Shown one piece after another: positions 30,323 through 42,702 of a DNA stretch of 64,000 nucleotides. This DNA comes from Odiellus spinosus (taxonomy: Eukaryota > Arthropoda > Arachnida > Opiliones > Phalangiidae), in NCBI GenBank assembly GCA_963920705.1, contig OY987232.1:3782001-3846000 (forward strand), given 5' to 3'. Positions within the stretch are counted from its first letter, which is position 1; each line of letters opens with the position of its first letter. The translations under genes were made by a program, and so were the position numbers. A model generated the notes under the pieces. That model searched no databases. It saw only the letters and a program-made list of their open reading frames with translations, and was not told the DNA's origin.

Positions 30323-33039
30323 GATTTTTGAGAACTCTTATTATTTAGACTGCCCAATAATTGCTCTTTCGAATGACATTGGTTTTGTCTAAAGTGCCAA
30401 AACGTAACAAATATAAAATGTGTTGAAATTAAGCAAAAACGCTTAAAAATCAAAGATTATTGGATTCAAATTGACACAAAACATTTGATTTTTAAGCGAT
30501 TTAGACAAATCAACACCTATCGAAAGACAAAATATTGATCAATCTAAAAAAAAGATTTTTTTGTAAAATCCGCTGAAAAACATGGAAAATATGGCCAATT
30601 CAAAAAAACATCTAATATTAAAAAGCGTACTTTTAAAATCTGAAATTTGACTATTTTGATATTGTATGATTTCTTGAATTGGCCATATTTTTCTTGTTTT
30701 TCAACGGATTTTTGAAAACTCTACCTATTTAGACTTAGCAATAATTGCTCTTTCGAGTGACATTGGTTTTGTCTAAATTGCCAAAACATAACAAATATAA
30801 AATGGGTTAAAATTAAGCAAAAACGCTTAAAAATCAAAGATTATTGGGTTCAAATGGACACAAAACATTTAATTTTTAAGCGATTTAGACAAAATCAACA
30901 CAAATCGAAAGAGCAAATATTGATCAATATAAAAACAAGAGTTTTGGAAAATCCGTTGAAATACATGGAAAATATGGCCAATACAAAAAAACATTTAATA
31001 TCAAAAAGCGTATTTTTAAAATCTGAAATTTGACTATTTTGATATTCTATGATTTCTTGAATTGGCCATATTATTCTTGTTTTTCAACGGATTTTTGAAA
31101 ACTCTTATTATTTAGACTGTCCAATAATTGCTCTTTCGAATGACATTGGTTTTGTCTAAATGGCCAAAATGTAACAAATACAAAATGGGTTGAAATTTAG
31201 CATACACGCTTAAAAATCAAAGATTATTGGATTCAAATGGACACAAAACATTTGATTTTTAGGCGATTTAGACAAAATCAACACCTATCGAAAGAGCAAG
31301 TATTGATCAATCTAAAAAACAAGAGATTTGGAAAATCCGTTGAAAACATGGAAAATATGGCAAATTAAAAAAAAACTTCTAATATCAAAAAGCGTATTTT
31401 TAAAATCTGAAATTTGACTATTTTGATATTGTATGATTTCTTGAATTGGCCATATTATTCTTGTTTTTCAACGGATTTTTGAAAACTCTTATTATTTAGA
31501 TTGTCCAATAATTGCTCTTTCGAATGACATTGGTTTTGTCTAAATTGCCAAAACATAACAAATATCAAATGGGTTAATATTAAGCAAACACGCTTAAAAA
31601 TCAAAGATTATTGGATTCAAATGGACACAAAACATTTGATTTTTTAGCGATTTAGACAAATCCAACACCTATCGAAAGAGCAAGTATTGATCAATCTAAA
31701 TAACAAGAGTTTTAGAAAATCCGTTGAAAAAGTGGAAAATATGGCAAATTCAAAAAAACCTCTTATCAAAAAGCGTATTTTTAAAATCTGAAATTTTACT
31801 ATTTTGATATTGTATGATTTCTTGAATTGGCCATATTATTCTTGTTTTTCAACGGATTTTTGAGAACTCTTATTATTTAGACTGCCCAATAATTGCTCTT
31901 TCGAATGACATTGGTTTTGTCTAAAGTGCCAAAACGTAACAAATATAAAATGGGTTGAAATTAAGCAAAAACGCTTAAAAATCAAAGATTATTGGATTCA
32001 AATTGACACAAAACATTTGATTTTTAAGCGATTTAGACAAATCAACACCTATCGAAAGACAAAATATTGATTAATCTAAAAAAAAGATTTTTTTTGTAAA
32101 ATCCGCTGAAAAACATGGAAAATATGGCCAATTCAAAAAAACATCTAATATTAAAAAGCGTACTTTTAAAATCTGAAATTTGACTATTTTGATATTGTAT
32201 GATTTCTTGAATTGGCCATATTATTCTTGTTTTTCAACGGATTTTTGAAAACTCTATTTAGACTGTCCAATAATTGCTCTTTCGAATGACATTGGTTTTG
32301 TCTAAATTGCCAAAATGTAACAAATACAAAATGGGTTGAAATTAAGGAAACACGCTTAAAAATCAAAGATTATTGGATTCAAATGGACAAAAAACATTTG
32401 ATTTTTTAGCGATTTAGACAAATTCAACAACTATCGAAAGAGCAAGTATTGATCAATCTAAATAACAAGAGTTTCAAAAATCCGTTGAAAAAATGGAAAA
32501 TATGGCAAATTCAAAAAAACCTCTAATATCAAAAAGCGTATTTTTAAAATCTGAAATTTGACTTTTTTGATATTGTATGATTTCTTGAATTGGCCATATT
32601 ATTCTTGTTTTTCAACGGATTTTTGAAAACTCTTATTATTTAGACTGTCCAATAATTTCTCTTTCGAATGACATTGGTTTTGTCTAAATTGCCAAAACGT
32701 AACAAATACAAAATGGGTTGAAATTAAGCAAACACGGTTAAAAATCAAAGATTAGTGGATTCAAATGGACACAAAACATTTGATTTTTAAGCGATTTAGA
32801 CAAAATCAACACCTATCGAAAGAGCAAGTATTGATCAATCTAAAAAAAGAGTTTTGGAAAATCCGTTGAAAACATGGAAATTATGGCAAATTAAAAAAAA
32901 ACATCTAATATCAAAAAGCGTATTTTTAAAATCTGAAATTTGACTATTTTGATATTGTATGATTTCTTGAATTGGCCATATTATTCTTGTTTTTCAACGA
33001 TTTTTGAAAACTCTTATTATTTAGATTGTCCAATAATTG

Positions 33040-34567
33040 CTCTTTCGAATGACATTGGTTTTGTCTAAATTGCCAAAACATAAGAAATATCACATGGGTT
33101 AAAATAAGCAAAAACGCTTAAAAATCTAAGATTATTGGATTCAAATGGACACAAAACATTTGATTTTTAAGCGATTTAGACAAAATCAATACCTATCGAA
33201 AGAGCAAATATTGATCAATCTAAAAAAAGAGTTTTGGAAAATCCGTTGAAAAACATGGAAAATATGGCCAATACAAAAAAACATCTAATATCAAAAAGCG
33301 TATTTTTAAAATCTGAAATTTGACTATTTTGATATTGTGTGATTTCTTGAAATGGCCATATTTTTCTTGTTTTTCAACGGATTTTTGAAAACTCTACTTA
33401 TTTAGACTGTCCAATAATTGCTCTTTCGAATGACATTGGTTTTGTCTAAATTGCCAAAACGTAACAAATATAAAATGGGTTGAAATTAAACAAAAACACT
33501 AAAAAATCAAAGATTATTGGATTCAAATGGACACAAAACATTTGATTTTTAAGCGATTTAAACAAAATCAACACCTATCGAAAGAGCAATTATTGATCAA
33601 TCTAAAAAAAAGAGTTTTGGAAAATCCGTTGAAAAACATGGAAAATATGGCCAATACAAAAAAACATCTAATATCAAAAAGCGTATTTTTAAAATCTGAA
33701 ATTTGACTATTTTGATATTGTGTGATTTCTTGAAATGGCCATATTTTTCTTGTTTTTCAACGGATTTTTGAATACTCTTATTATTTAGACTGTCAAATAA
33801 TTGCTCTTTCGAATGACATTGGTTTTGTCTAAATTGCCAAAACATAAGAAATATCACATGGGTTAAAATAAGCAAAAACGCTTAAAAATCTAAGATTATT
33901 GGATTCAAATGGACACAAAACATTTGATTTTTAAGCGATTTAGACAAAATCAATACCTATCGAAAGAGCAAATATTGATCAATCTAAAAAAAGAGTTTTG
34001 GAAAATCCGTTGAAAAACATGGAAAATATGGCCAATACAAAAAAACATCTAATATCAAAAAGCGTATTTTTAAAATCTGAAATTTGACTATTTTGATATT
34101 GTGTGATTTCTTGAAATGGCCATATTTTTCTTGTTTTTTCAACGGATTTTTGAAAACTCTACTTATTTAGACTGTCCAATAATTGCTCTTTCGAATGACA
34201 TTGGTTTTGTCTAAATTGCCAAAACGTAACAAATATAAAATGGGTTGAAATTAAACAAAAACACTAAAAAATCAAAGATTATTGGATTCAAATGGACACA
34301 AAACATTTGATTTTTAAGCGATTTAAACAAAATCAACACCTATCGAAAGAGCAATTATTGATCAATCTAAAAAAAGAGTTTTGGAAAATCCGTTGAAAAA
34401 CATGGAAAATATGGCCAATACAAAAAAACATCTAATATCAAAAAGCGTATTTTTAAAATCTGAAATTTGACTATTTTGATATTGTGTGATTTCTTGAAAT
34501 GGCCATATTTTTCTTGTTTTTCAACGGATTTTTGAATACTCTTATTATTTAGACTTTCAAATAATTG
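33040..34567. repeat. Tandem two-monomer satellite duplication, 764 bp
   Basis: The two-monomer block 33040-33803 is followed directly by a near copy at 33804-34567. Shared marks include CAAAATCAATACCTATCG at 33181 and 33945, AACATAAGAAATATCAC, and TTGAATACTCTTATTATT. The only obvious differences are an extra T in one T-run, a shorter A-run and a few substitutions. Confidence 0.8.
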
Positions 34568-37500
34568 CTCTTTCGAATGACATTGGTTTTGTCTAAATTG
34601 CCAAAACATAACAAATATAAAATGGGTTAAAATTAAGCAAAAACGCTTAAAAATCAAAGATTATTGGGTTCAAATGGACACAAAACATTTAATCTCTAAG
34701 CGATTTAGACAAAATAAACACAAATCGAAAGAGCAAATATTGATCAATTTAAAAAACAAGAGTTTTGGAAAATCCGTTGAAAACATGGAAAATATGGCAA
34801 ATTCAAAAAAACATCTAATATCAAAAAGCGTATTTTTAAAATCTGATATTTGACTATTTTGATCTTGTATGATTTCTTGAATTGGCCATATTATTCTTGT
34901 TTTTCAACGGATTTTTGAAAACTCTTATTATTTAGATTGTCCAATAATTGCTTTTTCGAATGACATTGGTTTTGTCTAAATTGCCAAAACATAACAAATA
35001 TAAAAAGGGTTAAAATTAAGCAAAAACGCTTAAAAATCAAAGATTATTGGATTCAAATGGACACAAAACATTTGATTTTTAAACGATTTAGACAAAATCA
35101 ACACCTATCGAAAGAGCAAGTATTGATCAATCTAAAAAACAAGAGATTTGGAAAATCCGTTGAAAACATGGAAAATATGGCAAATTCAAAAAAACATCTA
35201 ATATCAAAAAGCGTATTTTTAAAATCTGAAATTTGACTATTTTGATATTGTATGATTTCTTGAATTGGCCATATTATTCTTGTTTTTCAACGGATTTTTG
35301 AAAACTCTTATTATTTAGACTGTCCAATAATTGCTCTTTCGAATGACATTGGTTTTGTCTAAATTGCCAAAACGTAACAAATACAAAATGGGCTGAAATT
35401 AAGCAAACACGCTTAAAAATCAAAGATTATTGGATTCAAATGGACACAAAACATTTGATTTTTAAGCGATTTAGACAAAATCAACAACTATCGAAAGAGC
35501 AATTATTGATCAATCTAAAAAAAGAGTTTTGGAAAATCCGTTGAAAACATGGAAAATATGGCAAATTCAAAAAAACATCTAATATCAAAAAGCGTATTTT
35601 TAAAATCTGAAATTTGACTATTTTGATATTGTATGATTTCTTGAATTGGCCATATTATTCTTGTTTTTCAACGGATTTTTGAAAACTCTTATTATTTAGA
35701 CTGTCCAATAATTGCTCTTTCGAATGACATTGGTTTTGTCTAAATTGCCAAAATGTAACAAATACAAAATGGGTTGAAATTAAGCATACACGCTTAAAAA
35801 TCAAAGATTATTGGATTCAAATGGACACAAAACATTTGATTTTTAAGCGATTTAGACAAGATCAACACCTATCGAAAGAGCAAGTATTGATCAATCTAAG
35901 AAACAAGAGATTTGGAAAATGCGTTGAAAACATGGAAAATATGGCAAATTCAAAAAAACATCTAATATCAATTAGCGTATTTTTAAAATCTGAAATTTGA
36001 CTTTTTTGATATTGTATGATTTCTTGAATTGGCCATATTATTCTTGTTTTTCAACGGATTTTTGAAAACTCTTATTATTAAGATTGTCAAATAATTGCTC
36101 TTTCGAATGACATTGGTTTTGTCTAAATTGCCAATACATAACAAATATCACATGGGTTAAAAATAAGCAAAAACGCTTAAAAATCAAAGATTATTGGATT
36201 CAAATGGACACAAAACATTTGATTTTTAAGCGATTTAGACAAAATCAACACCTATCGAAAGAGCAAGTATTGAACAATCTAAATAACAAGAGTTTTTCAA
36301 AATCCGTTGAAAACATGGAAAATATGGCAAATTCAAAAAAACATCTAATATCAATTAGCGTATTTTTAAAATCTGAAATTTGACTTTTTTGATATTGTAT
36401 GATTTCTTGAATTGGCCATATTATTCTTGTTTTTCAACAGATTTTTGAAAACTCTTATTATTTAGATTGTCAAATAATTGCTCTTTCGAATGACATTGGT
36501 TTTGTCTAAATTGCCAAAACATAACAAATATCACATGGGTTAAAAATAAGCAAAAACGCTTAAAAATCAAAGATTATTGGATTCAAATGGACACAAAACA
36601 TTTGATTTTTAAGCGATTTAGACAAAATCAACACATATCGAAAGAGCAAGTATTGATCAATCTAAATAACAAGAGTTTTTCAAAATCCGTTGAAAACATG
36701 GAAAATATGGCAAATTCAAAAAAACATCTAATATCAAAAAGCGTATTTTTAAAATCTGAAATTTGACTATTTTGATATTGTGTGATTTCTTGAAATGGCC
36801 ATATTTTTCTTGTTTTTCAACAGATTTTTGAAAACTCTACTTATTTAGACTGTCAAATAATTGCTCTTTCGAATGACATTGGTTTTGTCTAAATTGCCAA
36901 AACATAACAAATATCAAATGGGTTAAAATTAAGCAAAAACGCTTAAAAATCAAAGATTATTGGATTCAAATGGAAACAAAACATTTGATTTTTAAACGAT
37001 TTAGACAAAATCAACACCTATCGAAAGAGCAAGTATTGATCAATCTAAATAAAAAGAGTTTTTCAAAATCCGTTGAAAACATGGAAAATATGGCAAATTC
37101 AAAAAAACATCTAATATCAAAAAGCGTATTTTTAAAATCTGAAATTTGACTATTTTGATATTGTATGATTTCTTGAATTGGCCATATTATTCTTGTTTTT
37201 CAACAAATTTTTGAAAACTCTTATTATTTAGACTGTCCAATAATTGCTCTTTCGAATGACATTGGTTTTGTCTAAATTGCCAAAACGTAACAAATATAAA
37301 ATGGGTTGAAATTAAACAAAAACGCTTAAAAATCAAAGATTATTGGATTCAAATGGACACAAAACATTTGATTTTTAAGCGATTTAGACAAAATCAACAC
37401 CTATCGAAAGAGCAATTATTGATCAATCTAAAAAAAAGAGTTTTGGAAAATCCGTTGAAAAACATGGAAAATATGGCCAATACAAAAAAACATCTAATAT

Positions 37501-39311
37501 CAAAAAGCGTATTTTTAAAATCTGAAATTTGACTATTTTGATAATGTGTGATTTCTTGAAATGGCCATATTTTTCTTGTTTTTCAACGGATTTTTGAAAA
37601 CTCTACCTATTTAGACCTAGCAATAATTGCTCTTTCGAGTGACATTGGTTTTGTCTAAATTTCCAAAACATAACAAATATAAAATGGGTTAAAATTAAGC
37701 AAAAACGCTTAAAAATCAAAGATTATTGGGTTCAAATGGACACAAAACATTTAATTTTTAAGCAATTTAGACAAAATCAACAGAAATCGAAAGAGCAAAT
37801 ATTGATCAATATGAAAACAAGAGTTTTTGAAAATCCGTTGAAAAACATGGAAAATATGGCCAATACAAAAAAACATTTAATATCAAATAGCGTATTTTTA
37901 AAATCTGAAATTTGACTATTTTGATATTGTATGATTTCTTGAATTGGCCATATTATTCTTGTTTTTCAACGGATTTTTGAAAACTCTTATTATTTAGACT
38001 GTCCAATAATTGCTCTTTCGAATGACATTGGTTTTGTCTAAATTGCCAAAACGTAACAAATATAAAATGGGTTGAAATTAAGCAAAAACGCTTAAAAATC
38101 AAAGATTATTGGATTCAAAAGGACACAAAACATTTGATTTTTAAGCGATTTAGACAAAATCAACACCTATCGAAAGAGCAAATATTGATCAATCTAAAAA
38201 AAGAGTTTTGGAAAATCCGTTGAAAAGCATGGAAAATATGGCCAATACAAAAAATCATCTAATATCAAAAAGCGTATTTTTAAAATCTGAAATTTGACTA
38301 TTTTGATATTGTATGATTTCTTGAATTGGCCATATTATTCTTGTTTTTCAACGGATTTTTGAAAACTCTTATTATTTAGATAGTCCAATAATTGCTCTTT
38401 CGAATGACATTGGTTTTGTCTAAATTGCCAAAACATAACAAATATAAATGGGTTAAAATTAAGCAAAAACGCTAATAAACCAAAGATTATTGGATTCAAA
38501 TGGACACAAAACATTTGATTTTTTAGCGATTTAGACAAATTCAACACCTATCGAAAGAGCAAGTATTGATCAATCTAAATAACAAGAGTTTTAGAAAATC
38601 CGTTGAAAAAATGGAAAATATGGCAAATTCACAAAAACATCTAATATTAAAAAGCGTATTTTTAAAATCTGAAATTTGACTATTTTGATATTGTTTGATT
38701 TCTTGAATTGGCCATATTATTCTTGTTTTTCAACGGATTTTTGAAAACTCTTATTATTTAGATTGTCCAATAATTGCTCTTTCGAATGACATTGGTTTTG
38801 TCTAAAATGCCAAAACATAGCAAATATCAAATGGGTTAAAATTAAGCAAAAACGCTTAAAAACCAAAGATTATTGGATACAAATGGACACAAAACATTTA
38901 ATTTTTAAGCGATTTAGACAAAATCAACACCTATCGAAAGACAAAATATTGATCAATCTAAAAAAAAGATTTTTTTGTAAAATCCGTTGAAAAACATGGA
39001 AAATATGGCCAATTCAAAAAAAACATCTAATATTAAAAAGCGTATTTTTAATATCTGAAATTTGACTATTTTGATATTGTTTGATTTCTTGAATTGGCCA
39101 TATTATTCTTGTTTTTCAACGGATTTTTGAAAACTCTTATTATTTAGATTGTCCAATAATTGCTCTTTCGAATGACATTGGTTTTGTCTAAATTGCCAAA
39201 ACATAACAAATATAAATGGGTTAAAATTAAGCAAAAACGCTTAAAAACCAAAGATTATTGGATTCAAATGGACACAAAACATTTGATTTTTTAGCGATTT
39301 AGACAAATTCA

Positions 39312-39313
39312 AA

Positions 39314-39351
<38 letters not shown>

Positions 39352-39380
39352 ATTTATATATATATATTTATATATATATA

Positions 39381-39439
<59 letters not shown>

Positions 39440-39504
39440 TTATATATATATTTATATATTTATATATATATATATTTATATATATATATATTTATATATA
39501 TATA

Positions 39505-39549
<45 letters not shown>

Positions 39550-40348
39550 ATTTATATATATATATATTTATATATATATATATTTATATATATATATATT
39601 TATATATTTATATATTTATATATTTATATATTTATATATTTATATATTTATATATTTATATATTTATATATTTATATATTTATATATTTATATATTTATA
39701 TATTTATATATTTATATATTTATATATTTATATATTTATATATTTATATATTTATATATTTATATATTTATATATTTATATATTTATATATTTATATATT
39801 TATATATTTATATATTTATATATTTATATATTTATATATTTATATATTTATATATTTATATATTTATATATTTATATATTTATATATTTATATATTTATA
39901 TATTTATATATTTATATATTTATATATTTATATATTTATATATTTATATATTTATATATTTATATATTTATATATTTATATATTTATATATTTATATATT
40001 TATATATTTATATATTTATATATTTATATTTATATATTTATATTTATATATTTATATATTAATATTTATATATTTATATTTATATATTTATATTTATATA
40101 TTTATATTTATATATTTATATTTATATTTATATATTTATATATTTATATATTTATATATTTATATATTTATATATTTATATATTTATATATTTATATTTA
40201 TATATTTATATTTATATATTTATATTTATATATATATATTTATATATTTATATATTTATATATTTATATATTTATATATTTATATATTTATATATTTATA
40301 TATTTATATATTTATTTATATATATTTATTTATTTATTTATTTATATA
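39312..40348. repeat. A+T-only low-complexity tract with TATATTTA octamer array
   Basis: The satellite breaks off inside a monomer (after ...TTAGACAAATTC) and continues as pure A/T. The first about 290 bp is (TA)n broken at intervals by TTTA. From about 39600 to 40024 the octamer TATATTTA repeats about 50 times with almost no interruption. After that, mixed 6- and 8-bp spacings (TATATT, TATATTTA) and finally TTTA repeats continue to about 40348. No G or C occurs across roughly a kilobase. It carries no gene. Assemblies often err in such tracts, so its true length is uncertain. Confidence 0.95.
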
Positions 40349-40353
40349 CACAG

Positions 40354-40400
40354 TATGCGACGATGCTGGTGATTTGGACGATTTACCTAACATTGTTTGA
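40354..40400 (+). other. Possible terminal exon or gene relic after a splice-acceptor-like site
   Basis: Immediately after the A/T tract, a T-rich stretch ends in TATACACAG (AG at 40352-40353), a good 3' splice-site shape. It is followed by a 14-codon acidic open stretch ([14 protein letters not shown]) ending in TGA at 40398-40400. This is only a suggestion: the stretch is short, no upstream exon is in the window, and the family is not recognised. Confidence 0.15.
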
Positions 40401-40594
40401 AATATAATGCCACTAAAATTGTTATTTTTCGTTGAATTACTCATAAAGTGTTTCTTAATAATAACCACTACAGTATACTTTTTCGGTGTTATTTCTTTGT
40501 TTTTTCAGAACACAAAGACAATACGAGTTAGCTGTATAGTCCGTGCCTCGTTCCTTGAATTTGCTTTGCTGCAAAACTTTGTTGTTGGGCAGGT
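40401..40594. other. Non-coding stretch, nothing recognised
   Basis: A plus-strand frame of 83 codons at 40407-40658 spans this stretch. It reads through the (TAA)n tail of the neighbouring LINE as an asparagine run and is hydrophobic low-complexity sequence, so it is not called as a gene. Confidence 0.6.
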
Positions 40595-40618
40595 TAATAA
40601 TAATAATAATAATAATAA
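40595..40618. repeat. (TAA)n microsatellite tail of the LINE
   Basis: Eight TAA units on the plus strand directly follow the LINE 3' end on the minus strand, as (TTA)n. Short microsatellite tails rather than poly(A) are usual in L2/CR1-related LINEs. The insertion's far-side target duplication cannot be tested because the 5' end is missing. Confidence 0.85.
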
Positions 40619-40657
40619 CATTTTATTAAGAATTAAGTTTTTTTTACACTTGTGGTA

Positions 40658-40688
40658 AAGGCCAAGTCGCTTGCGACTTTTAGGCCTT
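40658..40688 (-). promoter_or_regulatory. 3' UTR hairpin of the first LINE
   Basis: In the element's RNA an outer stem AAGGCC/GGCCUU is followed by a 3-nt 5'-side bulge (UAA), then an inner stem AAGUCGC/GCGACUU with a 2-nt loop. It lies about 40 nt upstream of the (TTA)n tail. In stringent-type LINEs such as eel UnaL2, a 3' stem-loop is what the RT recognises to start target-primed reverse transcription. That role here is inference. The same architecture recurs at 57099-57134. Confidence 0.75.
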
Positions 40689-40791
40689 ATATTTACAGTA
40701 AGTATTAGTTTAATTTAAATTTTCCCCCTTTTTTTGTTTTAACATTGGGTTAAAACATTGGCGAAAAAATAATAATAAAGAGAGGGGGTTT

Positions 40792-42702
40792 TTAAGAATG
40801 ACATATATTTTTAACAAATGCACAGGCAATTATTTTGAATTTTTTTAGACTTAAACTTGATGGGGGATTAAGATCATTGAAGAGTTTTGGTGCTCTACAT
40901 ATAATTGAATTAAGTTTTAAGTTAGTACGTGCCTGGGGGACATCAAGGATATAGTTTTTTCTGCTAAAATATTTAGAAATTTTACTAGAATTAAATTGAA
41001 TTTAGATATAAGAAGTCATAGATTTATATTCGAATAATAAAGAACAGAAATCGTACAGTTCAATCACTGTTAGAATGTCAAGTTTTTTTAAGATGGTCGG
41101 TATGACTTAAAGGGGGTTTATTTTCTATTATTCTAACGATTTTTTTTGGAGCATTAATAGTCTATTTAAAGTGGACTTGGAGCTTTTACCCCAGATGGGG
41201 ATACAATATGTTAAATATGGGTATACCAGGTTAAAATATAGTTGCTGACAGGTTTTAGCGCCAAAAATTAACCTATTTTGACGTATTAAGTAGATACTAT
41301 ACGCAATTTTTAGATATATAATCAATGTGATGAGCCCAATTTAGATGAAGATCGAACCTTATCCCTAGATACTTATAACGGGTGACTTCCCTCAGAATAC
41401 TATCTCCAATCTTAATAGGATTATGATTGTTGATACCTTTGTTGATATTCGAAAATATTAAGTATACTGTTTTGTCTCTGTTTACTTCGAGAAGATTATC
41501 TTTTAACCACTCAAATATCTTACTTAAATTATGGTTGGTTTTCTCTACTAATTGGTTTAAGTCAGGGTCCCCATCAAGATGGATAGTATCATCCGCGTAT
41601 ACTGTTATGGTATTAGTTTTATCAATTTCTACGATATCATTTACGTACATATTAAGTAATAGGGGGGATAGAATGGACCCCTGTGGTACCGCTCGGTAGA
41701 CAAAGCGTTCGGACGATAGGCCGTCATTTAGTCTTGTTTGACTCGTACGGTGATAGAGATAAGATTCTATCCATTGATAACTAGGTCCTCTAATACCCAT
41801 TTTATAAAGTTTTTTTAAAAGGCGTTTGTGGTTGACCGTGTCAAACGCTTTGCGGAGATCCAAAAATACCCCCAATGCGTAGTTTCTATTATCAAGGTGA
41901 TTTATAATCTGTGTATATACCTTAGAGGTTGCTAACTCCACATTGCTATTTTTTCAAAATCCAAATTGATTTTGGGACACTAACTTAAATTTATCAGAGA
42001 AGCTCGTAATACGCTTGAGAAAACATATATCGAATATTTTCGCGATGATAGATAGAATTGAGATTGGTCTATAGTTGTTTGGTTCGGTTTTATCTCCATT
42101 CTTTTGTATAGGAACTATGACCGATTTTTTGAGACGATTTGGGTATTTTCCCAGTTTAAAGGATAAGTTAATTAGAGATGTTAATGGTTCGACCAGATAT
42201 ATAGCCACCTGCTTGATAATATTTGGCGAAATATCATCAAACCCAGGTGCGGAATCAATTTTTAGGTTATTTAAGGCATGGAGTACCTCGACTTCGCTTA
42301 CTTCTGAGAGGAACATAGAGTTTGGTAAAGATTGTACCCCCGAAATATCTTGATCCCTTATTTGTTCCTCTATTTGCGTAGTATCGTCTGGGTTAAAAAA
42401 AATATTAAAGGTGTCTGCGGTGGTTGACCCCACATCAATAGTAGCTTTCTATTTTGTTTTACCTAACAGCGCATTGACAAGTTTCCAAGTCTGTTTCGAG
42501 TCTCCCCTAGAGAGTTCTAAAGAACGTTTATAGAAACTTATTCTAGCATCGCGTGTTAGGTTATTACACCGATTACGAGCTTCTCTATATTTCGATAAAT
42601 TATAGCTATTTGGGTTACGTTTCGCGATTTTTTTTAGTTTATTTTTTTGTCGTATTTTGAGTATGATATCCTCATTTATCGATTTATGGGAGTCTCCCTG
42701 TG
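40792..42702 (-). pseudogene. LINE reverse transcriptase pseudogene
   Basis: The product would be the RT of a CR1/L2-like LINE. Reading from 42702 downward: a basic linker with a WKLVNALLG motif; an in-frame TAG (42449-42451); RT motifs including NNYRPISILS and QFGF; an in-frame TGA (41954-41956) where the family normally has Arg after QFGF, consistent with CGA to TGA; then FLDLRKAFDTVNH, VPQGSILSPLL and the catalytic YADD. A frameshift near 41300 moves the frame to YLTYCIPIWG and LQKK. Another near 41130-41150 moves it to the C-terminal part, with one more TAA inside, ending at TAA 40792-40794. The linker and both RT halves down to the first frameshift are in one frame, so the two stops are point mutations. 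Non-functional. Confidence 0.88.
42698..42702. repeat. Target-site duplication CTGTG (left)
   Basis: CTGTG immediately before the LTR matches CTGTG at 48657-48661 immediately after the other LTR. Five bases is the usual BEL/Pao duplication length. It shows the element landed in the LINE-ISL2EU junction region as a single intact insertion. Confidence 0.92.

Larger units (their letters stand above)
1..39312. repeat. Satellite array, about 382-bp monomer, about 103 copies
   Basis: The same A+T-rich unit recurs head to tail from the first base to 39312 without any inserted element. Landmarks such as ATTCAAAAAAACATCTAAT at 1 and 383, or TATGGTTAAT at 16441, 19117 and 21793, set a period of about 382 bp. 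Monomers differ by scattered substitutions and 1-2 bp indels, and variants recur in blocks (see the higher-order entries). The left end is not in the window. All short open frames here (60-96 codons) are one repeat read in different places, not genes. Such uninterrupted arrays are typical of centromeric or pericentromeric heterochromatin; that placement is inference. The monomer is an inverted dimer, described separately. Confidence 0.98.
40595..42702 (-). mobile_element. LINE (CR1/L2-like clade), 5' part missing, interrupted by BEL element
   Basis: A minus-strand non-LTR retrotransposon. Its 3' end is a (TAA)n-type microsatellite (40595-40618 on the plus strand), preceded in the element's own direction by a short 3' UTR with a hairpin and then a reverse transcriptase frame. 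The coding part begins in the linker between endonuclease and RT; no endonuclease is visible. The BEL insertion with its CTGTG duplication lies exactly at 42702/42703. Sequence on the far side of BEL (48662 onward) matches an ISL2EU end and not more LINE, so this LINE copy was probably already truncated near here before BEL arrived. Confidence 0.85.

Noticed and set aside
1202-38547. Numerous 60-96-codon open frames in the satellite (FRQNQCHSKEQ-type)
   Set aside because: They are the same stretch of the monomer read repeatedly, broken by monomer variants, without consistent start or stop, and appear on both strands because the monomer is an inverted dimer.
1-39312. CRISPR-like regular repetition
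   Set aside because: Repeats are contiguous 382-bp monomers without unique spacers, in a clearly eukaryotic context.
1-39312. CENP-B box in the satellite
   Set aside because: No stretch fits the TTCG....A..CGGG pattern; the CTTTCGAATGACATTGG and TTCAACGGATTTTTG segments match only in part.
40407-40658. 83-codon plus-strand frame
   Set aside because: It crosses the LINE (TAA)n tail as an Asn run and into the LINE 3' UTR; hydrophobic low-complexity, no start context or homology.
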